DNA of 64,000 nt from assembly GCA_947450545.1 (NCBI GenBank), contig CANFVU010000001.1, positions 1-64,000 of the forward strand. The letters run 5' to 3'. Shown here in pieces: positions 1 to 9,390 of this stretch. The notes beneath the pieces are model-generated. The model had not been told where the DNA came from. It made no database searches and saw nothing but the letters and a program-made list of their open reading frames with translations. The DNA comes from Actinomycetota bacterium (lineage in GTDB: Bacteria > Actinomycetota > Actinomycetes > Nanopelagicales > Nanopelagicaceae). Numbering within the stretch: the first letter of the stretch is position 1; every line of letters begins with the position of its first letter. Made by a program: the position numbers and the translations under genes.

Positions 1-123
1 AAATCAACTGTAGTTTTATCTGCAGTTATAGTTTTGCTTGGTTTGTGTGGTTAACGAGATCATCCAAGCTTCCTCGGCCCGCTTCCTCTGTCCCAACAAC
101 TAAAGTCGAAACCGATCACCCCC
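1..123 (-). ncRNA. ssrA: tmRNA (ssrA), 5' portion, truncated by window edge
   Basis: Reverse complement starts GGGGGTGATCGGTTTCGACTT...AGAGGAAGCGGGCCGAGGAAGC...AACCAAGCAAAACTATAACTGCAGAT, matching the 5' tmRNA domain and the approach to the resume codon. Tag would start A-D-K-T-T-V-D. Lies beside smpB. Confidence 0.9.
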
Positions 124-313
124 AAGGTTGTTAACGATTGCTCGTTAGAAAAATGGGTGCTGAGTAAGCATTTATATAACGCATCTATATGTAGTTTTCA
201 TTCCTGCGAATCTTCCCAATTCTATCGGGTTTCATTATGCCGAGATTCACCTCGAGAGGTTTGCCGAGTCGGCCGCATATGCAGGCAACGACGTACACGG
301 GGACCACGGGACC

Positions 314-353
314 ACGGGATAACGGGATAACGGGATAACGGGATAACGGGATA
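314..353. repeat. 8-bp tandem repeat (acgggata x5) just 3' of the smpB stop codon
   Basis: Read directly: five consecutive acgggata units. Confidence 0.95.
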
Positions 354-357
354 AGGA

Positions 358-837
358 TTAGGAATCTTTGCCGGTATTGCGGCGCGAGTAATTGCGCGCG
401 ATATCTCGATTGGCTTGCTTCTCAAGAAGAGTTTGACGCTTGTCATGCGCCTTCTTTCCTTTAGCAAGAGCAATCTCAACTTTTGCTCGTCCATCTACAA
501 AATACAACGACAACGGAACAAGTGTGAGTCCACCTTGTTTGATAATTGAGTGAAGCTTGTCGATTTCGCGACGATGCATCAAGAGCTTTCGCTTACGTCG
601 AGGAGTGTGGTTGGTCCAACTTCCCTCGTTGTATTCAGGAATGTGAATTCCTTCCAGCCACGCTTCACCATCATCGATCGTTGCAAAACCATCAATGAGA
701 GAAGCCCGACCAGCACGAAGTGATTTCACCTCTGTGCCAGAAAGAACAAGCCCACATTCATAAACATCTTCAATGAAATAGTCATGACGAGCAGCCTTAT
801 TCTGCGCAATCATTTTCTTGCCCGTTTCTTTCACCAT
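358..837 (-). CDS. smpB: SsrA-binding protein SmpB
   Basis: 159 aa; [35 protein letters not shown] and the basic C-terminal tail are typical SmpB. Confidence 0.97.
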   Translation of the reverse strand: MVKETGKKMIAQNKAARHDYFIEDVYECGLVLSGTEVKSLRAGRASLIDGFATIDDGEAWLEGIHIPEYNEGSWTNHTPRRKRKLLMHRREIDKLHSIIKQGGLTLVPLSLYFVDGRAKVEIALAKGKKAHDKRQTLLEKQANRDIARNYSRRNTGKDS

Positions 838-961
838 CTCGTCACCTCCATTCCCAATAAAAGGGAATTACTCCCCCATATATAGACACATTCTCCCGCA
901 ATTTGTTGCCCCTACCAACCAGATTAACGAATTGAGCGTAAACAGAGGTTGGATGCGGCAG

Positions 962-1256
962 GTGCAGCGGCTAGAGCAGAGAGACGTGTAATCGCGATGC
1001 GAAGCGGTAGGCACAACCGCAAGCAATTGCGATTATTAAGGCGAACTTCTCGCCGCGCGGCCCTCGGCGCGAGACGCGCACGTCAGTGCAGCGGCTAGAG
1101 CAGAGAGACGTGTAATCGCAATGTGAAGCGGTAGGCACAACCGCAAGCAATTGCGATTATTAAGGCGAACTTCTCGCCGCGCGGCCCTCCGCGCGAGACG
1201 CGCACGTCAGTGCAGCGGCTAGAGCAGAGAGACGTGTAATCGCAATGTGAAGCGGT
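962..1256. repeat. 124-bp tandem repeat, about 2.4 copies, with internal inverted repeats
   Basis: Copies start at 962, 1086 and 1210 (gtgcagcggctagagcagagagacg). Copies 1 and 2 differ at about 3 positions; copy 3 stops after 47 nt. Confidence 0.95.
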
Positions 1257-1273
1257 GTCTTACGAGCTAAGCG

Positions 1274-2176
1274 TCAGACCTTGAGATATTTGCGAAGTGT
1301 GAGCAGCGATGCGATTGTGGAGATCACGAGTCCGGTGAGCAAGAGTTCGCTTGATGCAACCCAGACATCTCCCCATGTGAAGAATCGCGTGAAGCTCAAG
1401 AGTGGCGCAACCTTGGATGAGATCAACAACTTAAAGAGTGACAACAACCCCGTTGAAAAGAGCCAGCCAACCAACGCCGAGAAGACACCTTCAAGAAGGA
1501 ATGGCAATTGAATCGAGAAAGATGTTGCACCAACGAGTTTCATAACGCCCGTTTCGCGGCGGCGGTTAAATGCAGCGATGCGCAGGGTGTTTGAAATCAA
1601 GAGCATTGCAGTCAAAATTGATGCAACGCCGATAGCAAGCGCGCCATCGCGAAGAACCCCGAGGAGCTTGAAGAACTTATCGAGGATTGCGCGTTGATCT
1701 TGAACGGTATCTACACCTGGACGACCAGAGAATGCAGATTGAATCACGTTGAATTTTGTTGGATCTTTCAATTTCACGCGGAAAGATTCTGGAAGTTGAT
1801 CTGGCGTTACATTTTGAGCGATTGCAGAGTTCTTAAAGCGCTCTTGGAAATGTGTATATGCCTGAGCTTGTGACTCGTAATAAACAGTTTGAACAACAGG
1901 AAGAGCTTTCAAATCATCTTGAATTGCAAGGCGTTGTGCAGCGTTAATTGGACCACCTGCACATGAAGGAGATTCGGAGAGAGATCCGCAGAGGAAAACG
2001 GAAACTTCGATTTTGTCATACCAATAATCTTTCATCACGCGCACTTGTGAGTTAGCAAGTAAGCCGATGCCAAGAAGAGTCAGCGAGATTGCAACGGTGA
2101 TCATCACCGCAAAAGTCATGGTGAGGTTACGGCGAATGCCAATCTTTACTTCACTGGCTACGAATGCTGCGCGCAT
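1274..2176 (-). CDS. ftsX: Cell division ABC transporter permease FtsX
   Basis: 300 aa, FtsX topology, directly downstream of ftsE. Confidence 0.95.
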   Translation of the reverse strand: MRAAFVASEVKIGIRRNLTMTFAVMITVAISLTLLGIGLLANSQVRVMKDYWYDKIEVSVFLCGSLSESPSCAGGPINAAQRLAIQDDLKALPVVQTVYYESQAQAYTHFQERFKNSAIAQNVTPDQLPESFRVKLKDPTKFNVIQSAFSGRPGVDTVQDQRAILDKFFKLLGVLRDGALAIGVASILTAMLLISNTLRIAAFNRRRETGVMKLVGATSFSIQLPFLLEGVFSALVGWLFSTGLLSLFKLLISSKVAPLLSFTRFFTWGDVWVASSELLLTGLVISTIASLLTLRKYLKV

Positions 2177-2191
2177 CTTCTTTTTCCGTCC

Positions 2192-2881
2192 TTATCCCGT
2201 GTATCCATAAACGCCACGAACTTGATCTCGAACAACATGTCCGCCATCGAGCTCGATCACGCGCTTACGCATCTGATCAACAATTCCTGAATCGTGTGTC
2301 GCCATCACAACAGTGGTGCCTTCGCGGTTGATTCTGTCGAGAAGTTTCATGATTCCTACTGATGTTGCAGGATCAAGGTTTCCTGTTGGTTCATCGGCAA
2401 TCAAAATCATCGGACGAGAAACATAAGCGCGGGCAATCGCAACGCGTTGTTGCTCACCGCCTGAAAGTTCAGATGGCTTGCGATCGGCTTTCTCTTCCAA
2501 ACCAACAAGCTCCAATACCTCTGGAACTTCGCGGTCGATCTCTTTTTGCGAGTAGCCAAGTACGTGAAGGGTGAAAGCTACGTTTTCAGCAACCGTTTTA
2601 TTTGGAAGCAAACGGAAATCTTGGAAAACTGTTCCTACTTGGCGACGAAGTTCTGGAATTTTGTGCGCTGCCAATTCGTTGAGGTCTTTACCCGCAACGA
2701 TGATGGTGCCAGATGTTGGCATCTCTTCGCGAAGGCAGAGGCGCAAGAAAGTAGATTTACCCGAACCTGAAAGACCCACAAGGAAAACGAATTCGCCTTT
2801 TTCGATATCTAAACTCACCTTATCCAGGGCAGGTTTCTCCTGCTTTGGATATAACTTGGTGACGTTCTCAAAACGAATCAC
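2192..2881 (-). CDS. ftsE: Cell division ATP-binding protein FtsE
   Basis: Walker [10 protein letters not shown], signature [14 protein letters not shown], FtsE-type context. Confidence 0.96.
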   Translation of the reverse strand: MIRFENVTKLYPKQEKPALDKVSLDIEKGEFVFLVGLSGSGKSTFLRLCLREEMPTSGTIIVAGKDLNELAAHKIPELRRQVGTVFQDFRLLPNKTVAENVAFTLHVLGYSQKEIDREVPEVLELVGLEEKADRKPSELSGGEQQRVAIARAYVSRPMILIADEPTGNLDPATSVGIMKLLDRINREGTTVVMATHDSGIVDQMRKRVIELDGGHVVRDQVRGVYGYTG

Positions 2882-3067
2882 ATCTACTCCTTCGACACAT
2901 CAAACAGTTCAGACGTGAAAACTAAAAAGTGCCCGAAATGTGGACAGCTTGCAGCTCTCTCGATATAGCCCAAAGTTTAAGGAGCGAGGGCGCTTAGAGT
3001 CGGGAAATACGCGCTGAAATGGCTGTGAGAAAAAGAAAGTTACGCGTGAAATTGAGAAATTTGGTGG

Positions 3068-4168
3068 TTACGCGCTCTTGCGCCACTTAATCGCAGCTTC
3101 GATGAATCCGTCGATATCGCCATCCAGAACAGCAGATGGATTTCCAACTTCATAATCGGTACGAAGATCTTTCACCATTTGATACGGAGCAAGCACATAC
3201 GAGCGCATTTGATTGCCCCACGATCCTGTTGAATCACCTTTGAGGGCATCAAGTCGTGCACGTTCTTCTTGGCGGCGGCGTTCTAGAAGTTTGGATTGCA
3301 ACACAGCCATCGCAGTTGCTTTGTTCTGAATCTGCGAGCGTTCGTTCTGACAAGAAACCACAATGCCTGTAGCCATGTGAGTAATGCGCACAGCAGAGTC
3401 GGTTGTGTTCACGCCTTGACCTCCAGGGCCAGATGAGCGGTAAACATCGACGCGAATATCTTTTTCATCAATCTCAACGTGATCGCTCACCGCAACAACC
3501 GGAACAACTTCAACTCCGCAGAAAGATGTATGGCGACGAGATTGTGAATCGAATGGTGAAATACGAACTAAGCGATGGGTGCCTTGCTCCACCGAGAGGT
3601 TGCCATATGCATAAGGCGCACTCACGCGAAATGTTGATGATTTAATTCCTGCTTCTTCGGCATATGAGGTTTCAAGAACATCAACTTTGTAACCTTTGCG
3701 CTCGCAATAACGAAGATACATGCGCTGAACCATTTGCGCCCAGTCCGCTGCTTCAACTCCCCCGGCTTCAGAGCGAATCGTGACCAACGCATCGCGATCA
3801 TCGTATTCACCGTTGAGGAGTGTCTGAACTTCTAGCTCGCGAATCGTTTTTGCAATCGTATCGAGCTCATTGCCAGCATCAGCAATCGCCGATGCATCCT
3901 TCTCTTCCATCGCTAACTCATAAAGAAGAGGAACCTCTTCAAGGTGGCGACGGATGGTCTTTGCACGATTGAGTGTGGATTGGACTCGTGAGAGCTTGCT
4001 CGTGATGACTTGAGCTTTCTCAGGATCGTCCCAAAGATTTGGCGCGCTCGCTTCAGCTTCAAGTTCGGCCGATTCCTTCTCGAGTTTCGGAAGGTTGAGG
4101 ACAGCTTCGATACTTTTGAGAACGCCGTCGAGTTCCTCGACTTCTAATTCCCATTCACGCGCTGCCAT
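3068..4168 (-). CDS. prfB: Peptide chain release factor 2
   Basis: 366 aa with GGQ motif ([20 protein letters not shown]) and RF2-like N-terminus. Confidence 0.96.
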   Translation of the reverse strand: MAAREWELEVEELDGVLKSIEAVLNLPKLEKESAELEAEASAPNLWDDPEKAQVITSKLSRVQSTLNRAKTIRRHLEEVPLLYELAMEEKDASAIADAGNELDTIAKTIRELEVQTLLNGEYDDRDALVTIRSEAGGVEAADWAQMVQRMYLRYCERKGYKVDVLETSYAEEAGIKSSTFRVSAPYAYGNLSVEQGTHRLVRISPFDSQSRRHTSFCGVEVVPVVAVSDHVEIDEKDIRVDVYRSSGPGGQGVNTTDSAVRITHMATGIVVSCQNERSQIQNKATAMAVLQSKLLERRRQEERARLDALKGDSTGSWGNQMRSYVLAPYQMVKDLRTDYEVGNPSAVLDGDIDGFIEAAIKWRKSA

Positions 4169-4191
4169 GGGTGAAGAATAACTGACTCACC

Positions 4192-4839
4192 TCACTGAAG
4201 CCTATTTGTCGCTGCAATCTCGGCACTTATATCCACTGGACTTTGTGAGCCAATAATAGGGAGAACGAGCAATTGCTTGATTCGTGAAGTCAGCGTCACA
4301 GAGACTCTCCACCCATCACAATTCCATGCGCTTATCCATATAGGTTGATCGCGAAGTTGTGCGCGCAATATTGATTGAGAAAATTGAGAATAAGCAGTGT
4401 TGCAATCAATAGGTAGCGACGATTGTTGAGATTGATTCGTCATGCCATACATTTGACCAAAATATGCCGGTTGGTTGTAGTTCGAACCGCTGTACGCGCT
4501 ACTTGACCCATTGAAATTAGAACCAATGGAACCATTGGAACCATTGGAACCATTGGAACCATTGGAACCATTGGAACCATTGGAACCATTGGAACCATTG
4601 GAACCATTGGATCCATTGGAACCATTGGAGTAATACGTTGCAGCATCAAGGTTTTGCACAGCTTTCGAAAGTAGCGCTTCACCCGTCTGAATGAGTTCGC
4701 GCTTTGCCAGAAATCCCGATGAAGTATTCATGATGACAAACGATGAGAGAACAAGCAGAAAGAAGAGTGAGGTCGACAAAATTGAGAGAGATCCTCGCTC
4801 GTCAACAATTTTCTCTCGCATCCTCATGTGTTGCGCCAT
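4192..4839 (-). CDS. Putative Tad/Flp pilus-assembly (TadG/TadE-like) secreted protein with Asn-Gly-Ser repeat
   Basis: N-terminal ERGSLSILSTSLFFLLVLSSFVIMNTSSGFLAKREL membrane segment; (NGS)n tract; end of the tad cluster. Confidence 0.6.
   Translation of the reverse strand: MAQHMRMREKIVDERGSLSILSTSLFFLLVLSSFVIMNTSSGFLAKRELIQTGEALLSKAVQNLDAATYYSNGSNGSNGSNGSNGSNGSNGSNGSNGSNGSNGSIGSNFNGSSSAYSGSNYNQPAYFGQMYGMTNQSQQSSLPIDCNTAYSQFSQSILRAQLRDQPIWISAWNCDGWRVSVTLTSRIKQLLVLPIIGSQSPVDISAEIAATNRLQ
4522..4628. repeat. 9-bp tandem repeat (ggaaccatt) encoding (NGS)n
   Basis: About 11-12 units, mostly perfect, read directly. Confidence 0.93.
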
Positions 4840-5309
4840 TTATCAACCACTTGGGTGTCAGTTGCCGTCACCTGGTTCGAAGAGGTATTGAGAAAGCGAA
4901 GATAGCCCGAAAGTTGCGCGGAGTTTTCTTGAAGCGACACAGTTACTTGGACGCTTGCTCCAGGAGTAAGGCATGGAGAGGCTGAACATCGGATGGAGAT
5001 ATTTGGAATCGATGAAATTCCGTGTGGGCGGAGGACTCTCTGTTGGAAAGCTTGTGAGACAACGTCCACTCGAGGTGCTGTTAATTCTTCGCTTGGGCTT
5101 GAAATGTAAGCGCGGGCTATCTGTCTTGCAAGGTTATGTGCATCGAAAGAGATTTGAGATTGTGAATTGATAACGCTGAGATAGAGCGCAAACGGCACGA
5201 AGAGTGGGAGCGTAAGAACCACAAACTCGATGACAGCGCTTCCACGCTCTTCTCTCAATGCATGCGCGATTGGCAATCTATTCAGTAATCGCGAGCCCCG
5301 TAGCTTCAT
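4824..5309 (-). CDS. TadE-like pilus assembly protein
   Basis: MKLRGSRLLNRLPIAHALREERGSAVIEFVVLTLPLFVPFALYLSVINSQ; ERGSAVIEFV is the TadE signature. Start moved to the ATG at 5309. Confidence 0.75.
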   Translation of the reverse strand: MKLRGSRLLNRLPIAHALREERGSAVIEFVVLTLPLFVPFALYLSVINSQSQISFDAHNLARQIARAYISSPSEELTAPRVDVVSQAFQQRVLRPHGISSIPNISIRCSASPCLTPGASVQVTVSLQENSAQLSGYLRFLNTSSNQVTATDTQVVDKWRNT

Positions 5310-5607
5310 AGTTGTCACCGCCGGGAAGGAGCGGTGTGATGGATGGAATGTGAATCTGTTGGGTGCCGATTGTGAAAGAACCTCCACCCGGCAGTTCAAT
5401 TACTTGATTTGTGGCATTACTTGGCTTGGAATTACCACCGCTTTGATTGTCTACATGTACTACATCGCTTCCATTAATTGCCGTACCTGCAACGCTTCCT
5501 TGTACAACATTCGTTGAAACTGTTCTCGACATTACGCCTGTTGATATTTGCAGGACGCTAAGAAAGGTGATGAGCAACGGAATCATCATCATGACGCTTT
5601 CAGTCAC
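5278..5607 (-). CDS. TadE/TadG-like small pilus-associated protein
   Basis: Short protein with N-terminal hydrophobic helix (MTESVMMMIPLLITFLSVLQIS), in the tad operon. Confidence 0.5.
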   Translation of the reverse strand: MTESVMMMIPLLITFLSVLQISTGVMSRTVSTNVVQGSVAGTAINGSDVVHVDNQSGGNSKPSNATNQVIELPGGGSFTIGTQQIHIPSITPLLPGGDNYEATGLAITE

Positions 5608-5619
5608 AGTGAGCTCCGA

Positions 5620-5964
5620 TCAGCGGATGTTGTTCATAGAATCGAGAGATGTTCGCAGTATTGATTGAATACGTGGAGCTGCAAGCGTCCAAATTGCGGT
5701 AACAAGCCCCGTTGTCATGAGTACAACCAATACCCAACCTGGCACATCACCGCGTTCATCGACAACGTGCGAACGAAGACGGTGAAGACCATGACGGAAG
5801 TTAATGATCACAAAGCAGGCAATTCGTAGCGCCCATTGTTTCCATCCGGGATTGATGAGCTGCTTGAGTGTGAAAGATTTACGAATGTGTGCTTTCATCG
5901 ATGCGATGAGGCGATCGTATTCAACTTGTTCCTCTGGACTGTAGTGACTTCTACGAAAACGCAT
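5620..5964 (-). CDS. Putative Flp-type pilin or pilin-like membrane protein
   Basis: ERGDVPGWVLVVLMTTGLVTAIWTLAAPRIQSILRTSLDSM resembles small actinobacterial tad-cluster proteins; unusually long N-terminal part. Confidence 0.5.
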   Translation of the reverse strand: MRFRRSHYSPEEQVEYDRLIASMKAHIRKSFTLKQLINPGWKQWALRIACFVIINFRHGLHRLRSHVVDERGDVPGWVLVVLMTTGLVTAIWTLAAPRIQSILRTSLDSMNNIR

Positions 5965-6091
5965 TTCTTCCCTCTTTCTATTTATTTACTCGTTTGTGGT
6001 CCAAAAAAATATCTTCTTATCTAGTGAAAATTCATTCATTACTACGCCGGAATATCTGTTGCACTCCACGAATCTTTCCTCGGAAATCTCT

Positions 6092-6121
6092 CCACAGAAC
6101 CACCCCTCAATGGTTCTGTGG
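6092..6121. other. Inverted repeat, 11-bp perfect stem, 8-nt loop, inside the tad operon
   Basis: ccacagaacca-cccctcaa-tggttctgtgg. Confidence 0.9.
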
Positions 6122-6152
6122 ATATCTGGCTATTCACAAAAGCGCGAAAAAG

Positions 6153-6740
6153 TTAGAAACCCATGTTCTGTCCTAACGCAAAGTAAGAAGGCCACAGGGC
6201 AAAGAGCACTGAGACCGGCAGAATCAAAAAGACGACGGGAATCATCAATGCAATCTCGGCTTTCCCTGCTCGCTCAAGCATCTGACTTCGCTGTGCTTGT
6301 CGCACCTCCTCCACTTGTCGCATCAGTACATCGGTCAACGGCGTACCTCGCTCCATTGCGATAAGAATCGAATCGTTGAATCGTCGAATGGAAGGTGACT
6401 TCACAACATCGTTGATCAGCTCGAGTGCAACAGATAATGGCGCGCCATGTCGCATTTCATGCACACACTCGTGGAGCAACCGCGCGAATTCGCCTGAGCT
6501 CACTTCACTAATTCTCAGTAGCGCCGCCGACGGACTTTGTCCTGCAGATACCAGAATCGCAAAAAGTTCCACGACGCTGGGGAATTCCAATTCCAATTGA
6601 TGGAGTTCAGCTTTCTTGCGTCGTTTCAACTTCTCCCCTGAATAGATGGAGATGATTTCTTCTCGCAAATCATCGGCAAGCAACACAACACCGATCAGGA
6701 GTAACGGAAGGACGAAGAGAAGACTGAGTGCGAGAATCAT
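6153..6740 (-). CDS. tadC: Type II secretion F-domain protein, TadC-like
   Basis: T2SSF-like sequence (LFAILVSAGQSPSAALLRISEVS...FNDSILIAMERGTPLTDVLMRQVEEVRQ), adjacent to tadB and tadA. Confidence 0.8.
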   Translation of the reverse strand: MILALSLLFVLPLLLIGVVLLADDLREEIISIYSGEKLKRRKKAELHQLELEFPSVVELFAILVSAGQSPSAALLRISEVSSGEFARLLHECVHEMRHGAPLSVALELINDVVKSPSIRRFNDSILIAMERGTPLTDVLMRQVEEVRQAQRSQMLERAGKAEIALMIPVVFLILPVSVLFALWPSYFALGQNMGF

Positions 6741-7477
6741 CGCTTTCTAGCATCTCTAACGAAAATACGCGGAACTTCCTCAATTTTTCCGACGCGCCCC
6801 ATCCAGAGAAATGCAGTGATGCTCATAATGGTGCCGAGCACGAGTACGAATATTCCCGTCCCGGTGGAAAATGCGCGGACTGTGCTCGGTTGCGCAGAAA
6901 GAATCAAAAGGAGAATCCAAGGTGCAAGCGTCGCAATAATTGCTGAATTCTTGATCCAGCCGTGCTTTGCACGGATTTCAGAACGAATAGCGATATCTCC
7001 ACGGATGTGATCTCCCAGAGTTCTCAAAGTTGTTGTGATGTCTCTGCTTCCTGAAGCGCGAGCGAAATCAAGAACTTCACAAACTTGATCGGCAAGTGGA
7101 TCACGGAAGCTCTCTTTGATGGTGTGAAAAACTTGCAAGAAATCTCCGTGGTTGCGAAGAATTTTCTCGCACTCGAGAAAGATATGGCGAGACTCTTCAG
7201 GACCACGGTGTCCAAAATGAATCAAGGTTTGAGCAAGCGATAAACCTGAACGAAGCCCACTGATGAGATGGTCGATAAGTTCTGGCCATAACAAAGCTAG
7301 CGCAGCTTTTTCTTTTTCAATCTTTCGCGCCGTGAAATAGAAAGGAAGATAAGAAGTAGCGCCTGCAAATGGCAGTGCCAATAACGAAGAGCCGATAATG
7401 GTTCTTGCAACAAAAAATCCAATACAGAAGAAAAAAGTTGCCTGCAATAAGTCTTTCTCGCGCAACTTCATGCTCAT
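6737..7477 (-). CDS. tadB: Type II secretion F-domain protein, TadB-like
   Basis: T2SSF-like sequence (WPELIDHLISGLRSGLSLAQTLIHFG); overlaps tadC and tadA. Confidence 0.8.
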   Translation of the reverse strand: MSMKLREKDLLQATFFFCIGFFVARTIIGSSLLALPFAGATSYLPFYFTARKIEKEKAALALLWPELIDHLISGLRSGLSLAQTLIHFGHRGPEESRHIFLECEKILRNHGDFLQVFHTIKESFRDPLADQVCEVLDFARASGSRDITTTLRTLGDHIRGDIAIRSEIRAKHGWIKNSAIIATLAPWILLLILSAQPSTVRAFSTGTGIFVLVLGTIMSITAFLWMGRVGKIEEVPRIFVRDARKR

Positions 7478-8556
7478 AGGCGCCGCCTTGCGAAAATTCT
7501 TTCGGGATCACCTAAGCCGGTTTCGTACCTACCCAGTTCAGATTTGTGTGACGCCTGTGCTTTCTGAGAGTTCTCATTAGATACGAGGCCACCGCTTCGA
7601 AAAGTGAAGAGAGGTTCGATTTCCGCTCGATTTCCCTCAACTCTTCCCGTTACAAAGCCAATTTCAGTGATCTTGCGAATTCCAGAATCTCGCAAAATAG
7701 TTGTGTGAACAATGAGATCGATGGCGTTAGCAACAATAGGGGCGATGAAATCGTGTGAGATATTTTCACCGGCAAGTAATGGAAGAGTTTGCAGTTTTGC
7801 GATTGCATCACGTGCCGAATTTGCATGAATGGTGGCCATGCCGGGAATGCCTGAGTTGAGGGCAATAAGCAGATCGAGTGACTCTGCCTCACGAATCTCG
7901 CCCACAACAATCTGCGTTGGTCGCATTCGTAGCGATTCTTTAATGAGACGACGCAGCGGAATTTCACCTTCGCCTTGCACATTTGCAGGTTTAGTTTGCA
8001 AAGCGACGCAATCAGGTAAACGGGGTTTCAATTCGAAAACTTCTTCAATCGTGATCACTCGGTTATGAAACGGCACTGCACTGACCAACGCATTGAGGAG
8101 AGTTGTTTTTCCTGCTTGTGTTGATCCGCTCACCATGATGTTGAGTCCTGCTTCAACTGCTCGCGTTAGGAAGGAAGCGATTTCCTGTGTCATTACCTCG
8201 AGCTGCGCAAGATCATCGAGCGATTTTCCACGGATGAGATGTTTACGAATATTTACTGCCCAGTGAACTGCGGTGACTTCAGGAATCGCCACATGCAATC
8301 GACTTCCGTCAGGCAATCTGGCATCAACGAATGGATGTGAAAGGTCGAGCCGTCGCCCTCCCCACATCAAGAGTCGCTCAACCAATTCATGGACTTCTGA
8401 GCTCGTCATCACAATATTTGTCAGTTCGCTGTTGCCAGATTTTGCGACAAAGATTCGATTAGGTGAGTTGAGCCAAATTTCCTCAATGTGCGGATTGCTC
8501 ATTAAAGGAGCGAGTTGGCCGAACTCCCGGTGCTGATCTGTTGTCGCTGGTCTCAC
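7474..8556 (-). CDS. tadA: Tad pilus ATPase TadA/CpaF
   Basis: Walker A SGSTQAGKTTLLN, Walker B-like VVGEIREAESLDLL, MATIHANSARDA. Confidence 0.92.
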   Translation of the reverse strand: MRPATTDQHREFGQLAPLMSNPHIEEIWLNSPNRIFVAKSGNSELTNIVMTSSEVHELVERLLMWGGRRLDLSHPFVDARLPDGSRLHVAIPEVTAVHWAVNIRKHLIRGKSLDDLAQLEVMTQEIASFLTRAVEAGLNIMVSGSTQAGKTTLLNALVSAVPFHNRVITIEEVFELKPRLPDCVALQTKPANVQGEGEIPLRRLIKESLRMRPTQIVVGEIREAESLDLLIALNSGIPGMATIHANSARDAIAKLQTLPLLAGENISHDFIAPIVANAIDLIVHTTILRDSGIRKITEIGFVTGRVEGNRAEIEPLFTFRSGGLVSNENSQKAQASHKSELGRYETGLGDPERIFARRRL

Positions 8557-8724
8557 TAGGGCAGATAACCCTGTGTTTCATTTCGAAGGTGAAGAGGATC
8601 TTTGATTCTGTGCACTTCCCCTACGTGCATCACTTCAGTATGAAATTCCCATTACCGATTGCAGCATCAATCCACATGTCGAGCTATCGGGTTTTACCGG
8701 ACCCTTTCTGAGTAGGCTCGCTCC

Positions 8725-9390
8725 ATGGGATTAATCTCGAAGAAGCTAGGTTCACCTCGCCGCAGCGCACAAGGCTTGATGGTCGTCGCGGCTCTTCTAC
8801 TGCTGAGCGGTTGTGGCCCACAAAACGGTACTCAACGCCCCGCGGATGATGTGTTGAAAAAGGGAATCGCTCAACTTACTCAAACATTTGAAGCGAAATA
8901 TCCAAAGTTAGTAAATTGGAATAACGCTTCAGTCAAGCAACAAATTTCTGGAAAGTTGCCGATTGGAAACTCTACGGAAGCTGGCTGGCATCTTGCTTGG
9001 CCAAATGCCGCTAGCGATCAACTTGTCGAAGTCTATGTGCCGTGGGCGCTCATCGGTCAGATGCCCGAAACTTTCCCTGAAAGTACTTCCCGATATACCG
9101 GCGGACGTAATGTTCCAAGTTCAGTGATTCAAGATATTCGTCGCCAATTTCTCGCAAAAGCAAATGTCGGAGATTATTTTGCTGCAGTTGCACATGTGCG
9201 ATATTCCACCGCAAATTCTAAATACATAATCTTTGAAAGCATCCCTTATCTTCCTGTAACCGATCCAGCTTACGGATGGGCCAGCGCAGAATCCGGTGCC
9301 TGGAAAGTAATTGACTACGGAACTGCAACTGTCGGATGCGGAATTGTTCCTGCGAACGTTCAGAGAGAATTTGGATTTAGCTGTCCCTAA
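8725..9390 (+). CDS. Putative lipoprotein, unknown function
   Basis: Signal peptide with lipobox (LLLLSGCGPQNG). Confidence 0.6.
   Translation: MGLISKKLGSPRRSAQGLMVVAALLLLSGCGPQNGTQRPADDVLKKGIAQLTQTFEAKYPKLVNWNNASVKQQISGKLPIGNSTEAGWHLAWPNAASDQLVEVYVPWALIGQMPETFPESTSRYTGGRNVPSSVIQDIRRQFLAKANVGDYFAAVAHVRYSTANSKYIIFESIPYLPVTDPAYGWASAESGAWKVIDYGTATVGCGIVPANVQREFGFSCP

Noticed and set aside
222-494. 90-aa minus-strand ORF across the repeat and the smpB 3' end
   Set aside because: Low-complexity translation of the 8-bp repeat overlapping smpB in another frame.
3068-4168. Possible programmed +1 frameshift in prfB
   Set aside because: The whole 366-aa RF2 is in one frame; no in-frame early TGA.
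4440-4682. ORF encoding (MVP)n in a second frame of the 9-bp repeat
   Set aside because: Artefact of a stop-free repeat; the NGS frame belongs to a longer ORF with a membrane segment.
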